Shown here: positions 43,978 through 55,900 of the stretch, one piece after another
Layout: each line of letters opens with the position of its first letter
Numbering within the stretch: the stretch's first letter is position 1
Source of the DNA: Diospyros lotus
Lineage: Eukaryota > Streptophyta > Magnoliopsida > Ericales > Ebenaceae
DNA length: 64,000 nt
Reading direction: 5' to 3'
Assembly: GCF_014633365.1 (NCBI RefSeq)
Contig: NC_068347.1
Span: 28,376,116-28,440,115, forward strand
Translations under genes and position numbers: made by a program
Notes under the pieces: generated by a model
What the model was told of the DNA's origin: nothing
The model's input: only the letters and a program-made list of their open reading frames with translations
Databases searched by the model: none

Positions 43978-46900
43978 ATGGACAGACACAGAGGGGAGCG
44001 CTATGGTAACAACGCAGACACCCACCACTATAGGCACTCCAGGGGCCCGCCTCGCTCCTCTTCTGACGGCCCTTTCAACCACCACCACCGTCGTAGCCCT
44101 GCCAATTATCGCGGCGGGGGAGACCGGCATCAACATCGTCCTTTCGACAGCCCGCCCCGTTATCCCGCAGGAGGAGGTGGCGGCGGCGGCGGACCTGGGG
44201 GATTCGGACCAGTAGGCGGCGTCGGAGATGGTGGGTTCCGACCACCAGACGGCGGCGGGTTTAATTCCAATCACCAGGCGCCTCTCTCTGGCCAGAAACG
44301 GGGGTACTCCTACTCTGGCCGAGGAGGGTCTCCAGGTATTCTTCCAGTGTTTTTAAAATTCGTTTTTTTTTGGTAGTTTGAACTACTTTGTAGTTATCGA
44401 GAATATTTTCCGGGGTGCAAGTGAAATGATTTCGTTTTGTGTGAACTACTTGTGAATTTGTTAATTCATTTATGATATGTTTGGAATTAGGATTTATGGG
44501 TTTTGGGGTGTGGGGGGATCTAAGGAAAGGAAATAATAAAAGGAAAAAAAAAACACGAATGGTTTGAAACAAAATTTAATAGTTTTAGGAGGAAGCTTGA
44601 AGAAAATAAATAGATATTTGTAGAAAAATCTTCATTTTGATTATCCATGAACAAATTGTATAAATATACGCTACTTCATCCAGTTAAAACGTGCACTAGT
44701 AAGCTATCGCAGTGCAGAAAATTCTATCTCAATAACATCCAAAACAACTTTTTGAGGGAAGAATTGCTCTATTTCGTTCATGAGGTAGAGCATGACTTGA
44801 CTCGCATTTTTTCAAAGGCTATGTCGTGTTTCTTTAATTTTTGGTGATACTTTTAGTAGTCTATCTTCCATATCTTGTGCCCATGATCAATGAAATGCAA
44901 ATAATATAAAGAAAACAACATAATCTGAGAACATAAATCCTGGTTTTGGTAACAAGGTTGAAGTGGTGCCTAGGATGCCATCGACAAATTGATAGAAACA
45001 TTTGTGAGGTGTGTGGATGAAGTGGAGAAAGTTTGTAACAAATAGGGAGAGGAAGGCGACAGAACTTGGTTAGAAACCCTTAGACATAACATAGGATGCC
45101 ATGGCCTTGTAGAGGATATAGCCCTGGATAGAGATGGATGGAGGTCTAAATTCATGTAGCTGAAACCATCCAGTGGGATCAAGGCTTGCTATTGTTGTTG
45201 TCATCTATCAATTCTATCTGTTGACTGCAGGAAATTTTTGATCCTTACCCATTATAGTGTCAACTTAGAATCTACAACTGATGCTCTTGTTCTATTGTTG
45301 TTTGCTAATTGTTGCTTGTTCCTTTTGTTTATACAATTTTGTTAATGTGCTGCAAGTATCTCTTTGCCTAGGATACTAATATGTTAATTTTTTCAGATCG
45401 CTTTGATGGTGGCAATTTTGCCAAACTTTTCATTGGATCTGTTCCAAAGACAGCTACTGAAGAAGATGTAAGCTGGGAATCTTGTTTAGTCATTAGTATA
45501 TTTGGGATATTTGGTTTACTATTAGTTTGTTTAGGAAGCTATATATATGTATATTAAGACACGTGCACTGTTTTGTGATTGGCCTTAATTTTTGTCTGTG
45601 TTTTATCCTTATTTTTTTGGAGATGGCAACTGTTAACACCTTAACATGCCTTAGATATATATGCATTCTAAACATAGGGTAGTGGCGTGTTCTGTATTTA
45701 GTTTCACTTGTCTTCTGCTTTCAATTCTTTCATTTTTCTATAACTCTCTTGGGACACCTTCAGAATTACACATGCTTTTATTTTTTTTTTTCTTCAGCTT
45801 GTACGTACTGCCAACCTAAAGTTAATTGGACTGAGGTTCAAAAGGGCATCTCAGGCTCCTTGCTTTGTGTCATGACCTTAGGGTTTAGCTAGGGTCGAGG
45901 AAGGAATTTGGATAAGAATTAAGAGGAAGGAAGAGCAGAAAGGGAGGGAAAGGAAGAACATAACAGAATTGAGGGAGAGAGAGAGAGAGAGAAAAGCCGT
46001 GGGAGAGTATTGAGAGAGGGAATTGAGATTCAAATCATTCATTAAGCTCCTTTCTCTAACTACTCAAGCCTATTTATAGGCTTACAAGTGAAGATGCTAA
46101 CAACAACAACATAAAATGCAACTAATGTAACTAATAAGAAAAATACATGACATGTATTACTAATATATCCTTGAGGTTCCTTCGGGTTGTGACAATCCCC
46201 ACCCCTTCAAACAATTCTTGTCCCCAAGAATTGATAGTTGTTAACCCCATTCCTCAGCCGATTCCAACCTTAGCAGTTTGGTTTCTTCTTCGCCTTTTCT
46301 TGTGTTTATCTCGTATCTTCCTTTTCTTTTGCCTTTTTGTGTCTTTTTCTTCCAAAACATCAGTACTATGACTTGCTGCAACAACAAGTCCAGCCACCCC
46401 CCTCATTCTAATTTCCATTGAGAATGGTTCCAATTGATCCGTTATAGCTGCAACCATATCATTTTCAATCATAGAAAGGAATTCCAACTTTGTTGCAGGC
46501 CAAAATCTGATTCGGCGTTGCAGCGCTCCAACTGAAAGAGGAATAAACAAAACAGCAAGAGTTCTGTTCCCCTCAACATAATTTTCACTGTAATCTTCAA
46601 ACTTTGAGGTTGATGTAGTCATATCCTCTCCCTTCTTCTCGCAACCTCTTCTCCTTCCTTATCTTCAATAGAGACTTCCTGGACCTCCATGTCAACTATC
46701 CCTTCTCCAATATTCAAACTTCTAAACCATGTGGCAGCAGCCTCCTTTTCCCTCATCTTTCGAACCACATGGTTGTTCTCAGCAGCCGTAGTATTGTGCA
46801 AGTCCTCAGCCTTCTGCTTTTTCCTTTGGTCTAAGTCTTCATTGATTGCATTTTTTCCTTTAACAACTTTAGTATCAGCTTCCTTAGAACTGTCGTTAAG

Positions 46901-49900
46901 TAGTTCCAGCTCGGATTTTTCCGTTAAAGCTCCTTTAGCTACATATGGTCCTTTACAAACTTGCGAGCTGCTCTTATGATAACTTTTTGGTGGTAGTCCA
47001 TGCTTTCTACAAATGGCTTCTAGTGCCAATTCTTGCAGCCTCGCTTTCTTCGCAGCTTGTTCCACTGTAGTAGGGCAAAACATTTTCACACTGAGCCTTA
47101 AAGCATCATCAAGACCATTAATGAATCTTGATACAAAGCAATGTTCTGACAAGGCTAGCTGAAAGCTCCATATCAATGCCCTTAATTCTTCAAACCTCTT
47201 TTGATATTCAGTCACTGATCCTTCCTGCTTAAGCTTGTTGAACTCCTCAATCACATCAATCATGTTCTTCTTCCCAAATTGGTCACACAGATCTTTAGCA
47301 AAGTCAGTCCACCTGATCTCCCCTTCCCTTGTTGCAGCACATAGTCCATCAGCCATCTCCTCCACCCAATTCCTTGAAAATTCACTGCTGTAACAACCTT
47401 TTGCTCAGCTTCTAAGGATCTCTTCGGAAATTGATTCTGGTACTAAAAATCAGCAACCCAAGCCAATGTAATTGCTGCTTCCAATTCAGCAACCTTAATC
47501 CGCTTCAGACATTGCCTTAGCAGTAGCCTAGATCTGAATCATCTTTTTAGTTGCTGTTGAATGGCTTCCAAATCAATTTTCGAAATCTGATCAGGTTGTT
47601 CGGCCTTCAAGTCAGCCTACTATCAGCTTCCAACTCACCCTAAACCACCGCCTTAGTTACGATGCAGTAGCTAAGGACTGTCACCTTCCAAATTTCAGCT
47701 TCTTAAAATGATCAACAGCCTCCAAATCCATTGCCGAGTCCACTTCAAACAATCTACTAGCTCTGAACGATTTTAGACAACTTGTTCCAAGCCATTTCGA
47801 AAACCTGCCATGCAACTTTTGAACCCCACACTTCCCCTTCGCAATTACTTCCGTGGTGCAACACTGAAATCGAACTTCTGTTGCGCACTTACTTCTGAAA
47901 ATCTCTGACCTAAACAGCTTCAATCAGTTTTCAAGAAATGGCAGGCTTCTATAGTTTGCTTGAGAATTTTGTCTCAATAGATGTCCGCCTGAGTTCTAGC
48001 CAACGAACAATCAACTTCCCCCTAAGTTCGAGTTCAGAATTCAAGCCGCCGGCTCTCAATTTCGTTGACTCGCCCTTCACATGCAACAACTTAGATCTGA
48101 AATTCCGTTCCCGACCGCTCCTGCCTTTCGCCTCACTCACATGCAACGAGTTTGCTGGAATCAAATTGATTTAAGGCTAGGCCCAGCGGAGTCGGCACCC
48201 AATCACCGTCCACCGTCTTGCTTTTGAAGCAACTTTCGCTGCGTAACTCCTCCTTACCTGATTTGATTTCATCACTGAGAGCAATAGCCTATGGCCGCAT
48301 GCAGATCACGATCCTCCTGTTCTATATTAGATTCGTTGCGGATTCCAACATCGCTTGGATTCTGATGGTAATCGCCCAAGCCTGTGTCCACTTACCCAAT
48401 CACCGACCTCTGATAGGAATTCTCCTCAATTCTTGATTCGCTCAATGCTTTGCTTCAATTCTTCGAAATTCACTGCTCCTTGAATCGCCTAGCTTGCTCA
48501 TCCTCAATTCTGAACAAAATCACCAGAATCCTAGCCGAGCTAATCCGCCTACTTCTCCTTCAAATCCGAGCCGACACTCACCACTATCAATTTTGACAAT
48601 TGAAATCCAATTCGTTCGGAAATCTCGAGTCAGCTTTGGATCTTGCTTCTACGATTTGCTGAGCTCTGCTGATACTGCTTGTGGAATTTGCTTCTGGACA
48701 AGATCACTTAAATTGCCACTTGCGAAAATTGCCTCTGAACAGTGATCTCAATCGTTGAAGGCTTTGTTTCCGATCGCGACAACCTTCCAATTCTGAAATC
48801 AACCTTCGGAATTCGCTGCATGGAATCGCCTTTGCTACACGGAATCACACAAGTCACCGCTCGATCAATTCCATGGCCTTATGTTTCTGAATTCAACTAT
48901 TAAAGTCGCCTTCTAATTTCGAGAAGCAACAAAGAAAGTCGTCGCCAAGGAACGGGAGCTCTGATACCAAATGTCATGACCCTAGGGTTTAGCTAGGGTT
49001 TAGGAAGGAATTTGGATAAGAATTAAGAGGAAGGAAGAGCGGAAAGGGAGGGAAAGGAAGAACAAAACAGAATTGAGGGAGAGAGAGAGAAAAGCTGTGG
49101 GAGAGTATTGAGAGAGGGAATTGAGATTCAAATCATTCATTAAGCTCCTTTCTCTAACTACTCAAGCCTATTTATAGGCTTACAAGTGAAGATGCTAACA
49201 ACAACAACATAAAATGCAACTAATGTAACTAATAAGGAAAATACATGACATGTATTACTAATATATCCTTGAGGTTCCTTGGGGTCGTGACACTTTGTGA
49301 GGGTTTGGGGGGGGGGGGGGGTTTCATTTTTGTATATAAACTTGCTCTTGCTTTTTTTTTTGCTAAGAGTTTGTTTCCACAACTCAAATCCATGACCTTG
49401 TCAATTTCTTAAAAGTAAAAAAGAAATGTAACTACTTTCCTCTCCCTCAATTTACTTTCCTCTGCAATCCCATCAATTTATTTGGATTGTGGTTTAACCC
49501 TTGAATTGTGTTTGTCAAATATGTGATGGAACACAACCATATCAATTATCTTCATTCATCGTCATTTCATGAAACTTTTCCATATGAAGGTGAGGTTGGA
49601 ACTTCGTCTTATCATTCTCTATACCCTAAACCCTAGGTAGAGGGTTGCCCCCGGGGGGTATTCAGTCTAAAATTTTGCCAAATTGTTCTTTTGCATGGAT
49701 TTGTATTGTTAATGTGACTTTTAGAAGTCAATTGACACTACGAATGCTGTGGCACTGATTTTCCTTTTCCCTAACTTGGTTAGGATAAGGTGCAGATGAT
49801 GATGATGTGGTTTAACTGTAGAGTGTTTATATATATGTTTGTTATAATAACTGAGTCATGCTATTTTACTTGTCATAATTATCTGATTTGTGGTTCATTT

Positions 49901-52900
49901 TGTTGTTTGTGTGATGCCAGATTCGCCCTTTGTTTGAGGAACATGGCAATGTTCTAGAGGTTGCTTTAATCAAAGATAAAAGAACTGGGCAACAGCAAGG
50001 TACGTGCAAACACTAATGAATTCAGTTTGATTGTAATTTATACCATATCTCTTTTCAGGTCCTTTGAGGGGGCTGATGGGGGCACCCGTAAGCTTATGTT
50101 ACATCTCAGTTAGTTTTCCCAACAATTTTCGAGCTTCTTGGTTTTTGTAGCAACCTTTCTTTAATCTTCCGCCTGTCAACCAAGAGGAAGACAAGAAAAA
50201 AACCTAAAAATCAGTTTAAGTTTTGCGCTTGGGAACTTGGAAGAGATAGATCTTGCTCTTGTACTACTGGCTGCAGCAGTGGAGGCATTGCCCAGCAAGT
50301 CAATTGTCATGGGAGTGTCTGTCACCGTAACTGTAGCTTCTTTATGTCAAAATATGTTGAATATGACCTTGTATAGAAAGTGACACACAAATACTCGGAT
50401 AACTGCCAATGGGTAGTTCTATTTTCATTGTTATGCGGAGAATTTCTGTGTTTCTTCTTATTTTACATAACTTGGGAATTATTAATTTTGAATGGCTTGT
50501 CGTATCCATATCCTAGTTTTACTTTTGACAAATTGGGATGGCATGTGCATTTGGTTTGCCAATCTGCTATGGTTGATCAGCTGGTTTATAATCTTTGTCA
50601 ATTAGTTGCTAGATTTCTGGTTCTTTGTCCTTGGAAGGATGATGTATGGACTCTCTGCTAGCAGGGCAAGATAACGTTTTCTAGTACTCTTGAAATCCAA
50701 GCAAGTGGGTGACTTAAAATGGTTGCCTGAGTTCATTTGAAAAAAACATGCAAGTGGACTTAGGATGGTTATTCCCTTATATTATTCCTATAGTACTTCT
50801 CTTGGAGAATGTGATTTGGCTTCCTGCAAGGTGGTCAAGCATGGTTAGAACATTCATTAACAATAATATTGTGAGATGCAGACCAACTTTACCGTCCTTA
50901 GCAGTTTTGCCATGTAGATATGTTAATCCCTTTTCACACTTTCTATCTGCAATCTCTGAGTAAGTAACCTGAATTTCAAGCTAACATCACTGTCACTTCT
51001 TTCAAACCCTCTATGTGGATGTAATATTCATCCTCTGTTGAATGGGTATGTGAAGCTTATGTGCATTTGCAAGAATTAACAAATGATTGTTGTGCTTTGT
51101 GTTGAGTTAACTGTCTGTATTGTCTGTATGTGGTTGTGGATGCTGAGGTTTACTGTTAACAGTATTTTACAAGGCACTGATTTTGCTAGTTATTGTATAT
51201 TCTAGTTGTGTTTTGTCTCTGTGATGTGTTAGAGGATGTTATCATCCAGCCTATTTATGTTCTTTTGCAGCTAAAGTTGATCAATGAGAAGTTTATGTAG
51301 TTGTTGTTGGCTATTTGGGTGTTATGAAAATTTCCTTCAGAACTGCAGTGCTGTCCGTTCGCTGTACTTCTCATCTAGTTTGTCTGAAATGACTGATCGT
51401 GTTGTTTACAGTAGAATTTGGGTTGTTGAGGGCATCCCACTTACCATTTAGTAGTGTTTCTGATGGATGTGTGCCCTCCCTAGGTGTTTATTCTTGTTAG
51501 TGGATTTTCCATGTATGGTTCTGTGAAATTAGTTGAAGGCTTGGATGTTTTCAATTTTCCAGACCCCAAAAATTTTGTTCATTTGCTCAGAAATCTGTGT
51601 TCAAGATTTGGCAACTTATCGACATATTCTTTTGTTGATGATGTATTTCTCATGTATGGGTTAAGGTTTTGTCGATGAGAGCTGTATGTTGGTGGAATAA
51701 TGGCAAATGTTGTATGGTGCAGTGGCAGTATGTATTAATATTGTGTATGTGGCAGGGGTTAGTGGTTACTGGATCAAGTTTATCTCCTTCCACTTATTGT
51801 GCGGGAAAGCTGAGCTGTAGTGTTCTGATGTATCATGTATGTATGGCATTTTTATTTGGTCAATCGTTTGAGCAAGCCTTTTAAGTTCCTTAGAACTAAT
51901 AATGCTTTGCAATGATGAGAACCACCTGCAAGGTTGGTTTCTGTAGAAGTTTCAGAAAGTAATTTAAAGGGAATGGTCAATTAAGTTCTGGGCTGCAACA
52001 TTTCTTCCTCTGGCTTTGTTTATTCTAGAAATAGTCTTGTGAGGATGGCATTGAGCTTGGTTATAAAGTTGTTAGATCCACATTCATAAGCCTACATGGT
52101 TGATCTGATGGGTTGTCATTGTTGTAATTCATGTTGTGAGATGGTTGGTGTGTTCATTATGTTTTGTTATTGTGAATTGGCAATTATTGGTACCAGATGA
52201 ATCTTGCTTCAAGTCTTCCAACTTCTTGTATTGTTTTGTTCCCAGATCCTAATTATCTTAGGGCTTCCATGTATCACTACAATGATACATGCTTGGTGGT
52301 CATGTATCATTTCATTTGTTATGAGGGCTTATCATGTTAATTTCTCAAGTATATGATGGTTGGATACAAGTCAATGCCCAGCACCTTTTTCCACAATGAA
52401 TACAATATTACAGAGCTTACACCATCATCATTAAAGGGGCTTCCCTGTGCAGAAGCAAAGAAGATTTATCTGTACTTATAACGATAAATCATTGATGCAG
52501 GCCAACTTTTGATTCCTTTTATGAATCCATGACAAAACTTAGAATTTATCTGGGCAGCTAATGAGTTACTTAAGTTGTATTTCACCATGCTTGGTGATAC
52601 GGTTGGGTCCATTATGCTTTGAATGACAGAGCATAAGAGAGATGGCATTTAGATAAGCAAGAAGTTCAGAAGCGTTCAATCTTCCAATTGTTGGATCTTT
52701 TTAGACGAATGTTTTTGTGAATGCATGGGGTTTGATATGCTCTCGTACTCTACTCTATTTCATTTTATTTTCCAAGCAGGTTGTATGTGCTTGTTAATAT
52801 TGTTAAAATTTTCCAAAATTGGCAGTATTTCTAGAACTAGAATGACAGATGTAAAGAAGATGATCTACATGTTAGCTTGCTCTTCTGGATTTCTTAATTT

Positions 52901-55900
52901 TTATTTTTTAAAAAATTCTTATAGCATATATGAGATAACTCCTGTCTAGAAGAGTGTTTGCTTTGGGAATTCGGAGCATTGTTTTTGGCAGCTTGGGCAG
53001 CTTATTATGGCCTTGGCTGTGATGTTTTTAAGTTAAAGCCTATTTTTGGTTTGGGATTTGGAGCATTGTTTTTGGTGGCTTCTGCAGCTTATTCTAGCCT
53101 TGGTTGGGACATTTTAAGTTAAAATCCAGAAATCTCGTTAGTTGTATGTGGCATACTCAGGGTTTCTTATATGCGTGTTTTGTGTGTGTGTGTTGGGAAA
53201 TAAAATATGCTAGATGTATTCTTGAATTGTATGGTCATTGTTATTGGACCATATGGATTTTTATAAGTCCATTGAAAAGCAGTATTATGATTTCAGATTA
53301 ATAAATGAAGGGCTTCTTTTTATTGGTTTGAATGTTTTTGAGGTTCAGCAATCAGATGATATTTTGTGCTAATAATCGCCTGGGATAGTTGGCAAGTTAC
53401 ATTCCTCCCAGCAGCATCTGGATTGTCATGAAATTTGGTCTTTGGACATGCCTTCATCACAGGTTCAGTTAATGGATTGACAATTCTTTGATTAAAAAAC
53501 TTGAGATTCCATGTGGTGATGATCTTTTTGGCTGACACTATCATCAATGCCAATGTCACAGGATCAGTCAATGGTTTCACAATTCTGTGATTAAAAAATC
53601 TAGAGATGCCCTGTGGTGAAAACTTTTGTTTGACACTATCAAATTCGAGTTGATAGTGCGTGTGTATCAATGTGATGCCCATCTTTGATGTTCTGTACAT
53701 ATGCTTAAATATGGCATGTGGAACTATGCTGTTTATAGATACATATATTTGAAATGATACGAATACAAAGCTGGTATTTTCAAATGGAAAATGGTCTCTT
53801 CAGATAAGCATGTATTCAGAAGACAAAAAATTGGCATGGATGTATGGAGCAAGGTTTAAACATATGAATGTGGCACGGGTTGTGGTTTTTGACGTGGTGG
53901 TTGGCATCCATGTGTGAGCTGGATCCTGGAGGATTTATTCTTTTGTCTTATTAGTTTTTTTTTTTTTTGATTTAATCATTTTGTCTCCTTATGTTATGAT
54001 CAACTGGTATTTGCATCTTTATCTATCCACCTCTTTATTTCCTAGAGAAGGTAGAAGTCACGTAATGAAATCAAGATACAAACTCCTTATTCTGCAGGAT
54101 GTTGTTTTGTAAAATATGCTACTTCAGAAGAAGCCGATAGGGCAATTCGAGCTTTACACAACCAGGTCACTTTACCTGGGGTAGGTTCCTTCGCCGCTAG
54201 GCCTATGCAATCTTGTGAGTTGACTAACTTTTGTATAGTATTTGATCATTCTTGTGTTTTCCAGGGCGTGGGTCCTATCCAAGTAAGATATGCAGATGGA
54301 GAAAGGGAACGCCTTGGTAATAGTTCATAAATTTCTACACCTCTTTGCTACTAAAACTTTCTCTAGTGTTTCACAAAGTCGACTAATTTTTTTAGCCCTT
54401 GAGAATTAAGATTTTGTCGAGCATACATATTAGTTGGAGATGTCTGTCAGTCTCTTGGAGTTCAATTTATAGATCGTCCATTAGCAAATCAGGTTGTTGT
54501 TTGAGCCCTCGTGTCTATATATTAAGAGCCTTTGATATGATTATTGTCCCATTTATTCACATTTCATGGAAGTGGTGTTTGTACTGAAACTAAGTTGCTT
54601 GACTTACTTATGTGTATAACAAGAAGGTAATAGATGTGGACCATACCATTAGTTTAGCTATTCCTTGTTGGTGTTCTTTTTTTCTTTAATTCCTCTACAT
54701 TACTGAATGATGTAATTACCTCTCTCTCTCTCTCTCTCTCTTCATTATCTTCTTTAAATCAAGAAAATACATGGTTTGAAACAGCTAGCTGAGCTGATTT
54801 ACTTCAGGACTCACTTTTAAAACATTTTTGGGAGGTTTTTAATCTATTTAATTGTTACATACTACTGTTCATCACAATTATTACATTGTGAGTGTTAAAA
54901 GTTTGGGTTTTAAATGTGTTGGTTTGAGCTTGGGTGTTATATGTGTGGGCCTGCCTGATTCACCCCCCTTTTTGCATCCTCAATTAGTGCCGTGGGCCTT
55001 TTTGAATGGCAGTTTTAGTTATTGAGCTTATCAGTTTCTTCTCCTGAAAGCAACCAATATGGGTTTAAGTATTTATTTAAGCAATCAAATAGGAAAATAC
55101 ACCTGAGTGATTTGAGTTTGATTTTCCAATTGCCTGTGAACTATGTTTTCTTTGTGTCCTATGATGTCTTTTTATTTTCTGCATATGTGATTCTTCCATT
55201 CTGACTTTTTTCTTACATTTTAGGGGCAGTTGAGCACAAGTTGTTTGTTGGCTCACTGAATAAACAGGCTAAAGAAAAGGAAGTTGAGGAGGTATGTTTT
55301 ATTCTTCTTGCCTTTTTTCTGCCTTGGTAGTTCTCTATCCTCCCTAGTGGACCTAAACAGGAAATAATTCATTTTATTTTTCCTATATTTTATCAGGTAC
55401 TGCATGTGCAATTATTTATTTAATTGCAATATTTTTGCTTAAACCAACTAGATTGAATACTGAGAACTGATTCTTTGCTTAATCAGATCTTTTCACCTTA
55501 TGGTCAAGTTGAAGATGTTTATCTCATGCGTGACGAAATGAAGCAGAGTCGTGGTTTGTCCTGTTGCTTGCCCCCTCTACCCCCCATTTTCATTATTGTG
55601 ACCATACTATGATTTGAATCGAGGGAACCAAAGTAACATGCATGCCCTGATTCTCACAAAAGGACAAACTGAAGTCACAACTAAATAAGACACATTTTGT
55701 GTCATATTGTACATTGGAATTGAAATTATCTATTTCACAGATAATCATGCATTCTGGTTTAACTTTTGTTTCACATATAATCAAGCATTCTAATTTAACT
55801 TTTGTTACTTAAAAAAGTTTTTTTAATTTTTTGTTGGGAAGTTACGTCAAAAAGTTTTCTGCATAGAAGGTTTGGCTAGATTTTGTGAATCTTTCATGTG

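Larger units (their letters stand above)
45863..49297 (-). mobile_element. Gag-only LTR retrotransposon (3425 bp), antisense in FCA intron 2
   Basis: LTRs at 45868-46194 (327 bp) and 48972-49292 (321 bp) differ at 9 positions plus one 6-base GA-repeat indel, about 97% identical. Both begin TGTCA and end TGACA. A perfect 5-bp duplication CTTTG flanks the element (45863-45867 and 49293-49297). On the - strand the 5' LTR is the right one; two bases after it comes TGGTATCAGAGC, the initiator tRNA-Met binding site. A polypurine tract (AAGGGGTGGGGA) precedes the 3' LTR at about 46195-46206. Only gag-like coding is present, with no protease, reverse transcriptase or integrase, so it is non-autonomous and depended on proteins supplied in trans. 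47480-48971 is non-coding. Confidence 0.9.
45468..49920 (+). other. FCA intron 2 (4.45 kb, mostly a retrotransposon)
   Basis: Donor GAT|gtaagc after TATEED, acceptor gatgccag before IRPLFEEHG. Without the 45868-49292 element and its duplicated 5 bases the intron would be about 1.0 kb. A 15-G run lies at 49307-49321, just right of the insertion. The remainder shows no recognisable feature. Confidence 0.9.

Noticed and set aside
44970..45182. - strand ORF in FCA intron 1
   Set aside because: It is the antisense of a recognisable + strand LINE C-terminal tail.
47938..48745. Several + strand ORFs in the right half of the intron 2 retrotransposon
   Set aside because: They lie antisense in the non-coding leader of the element and show no domain.
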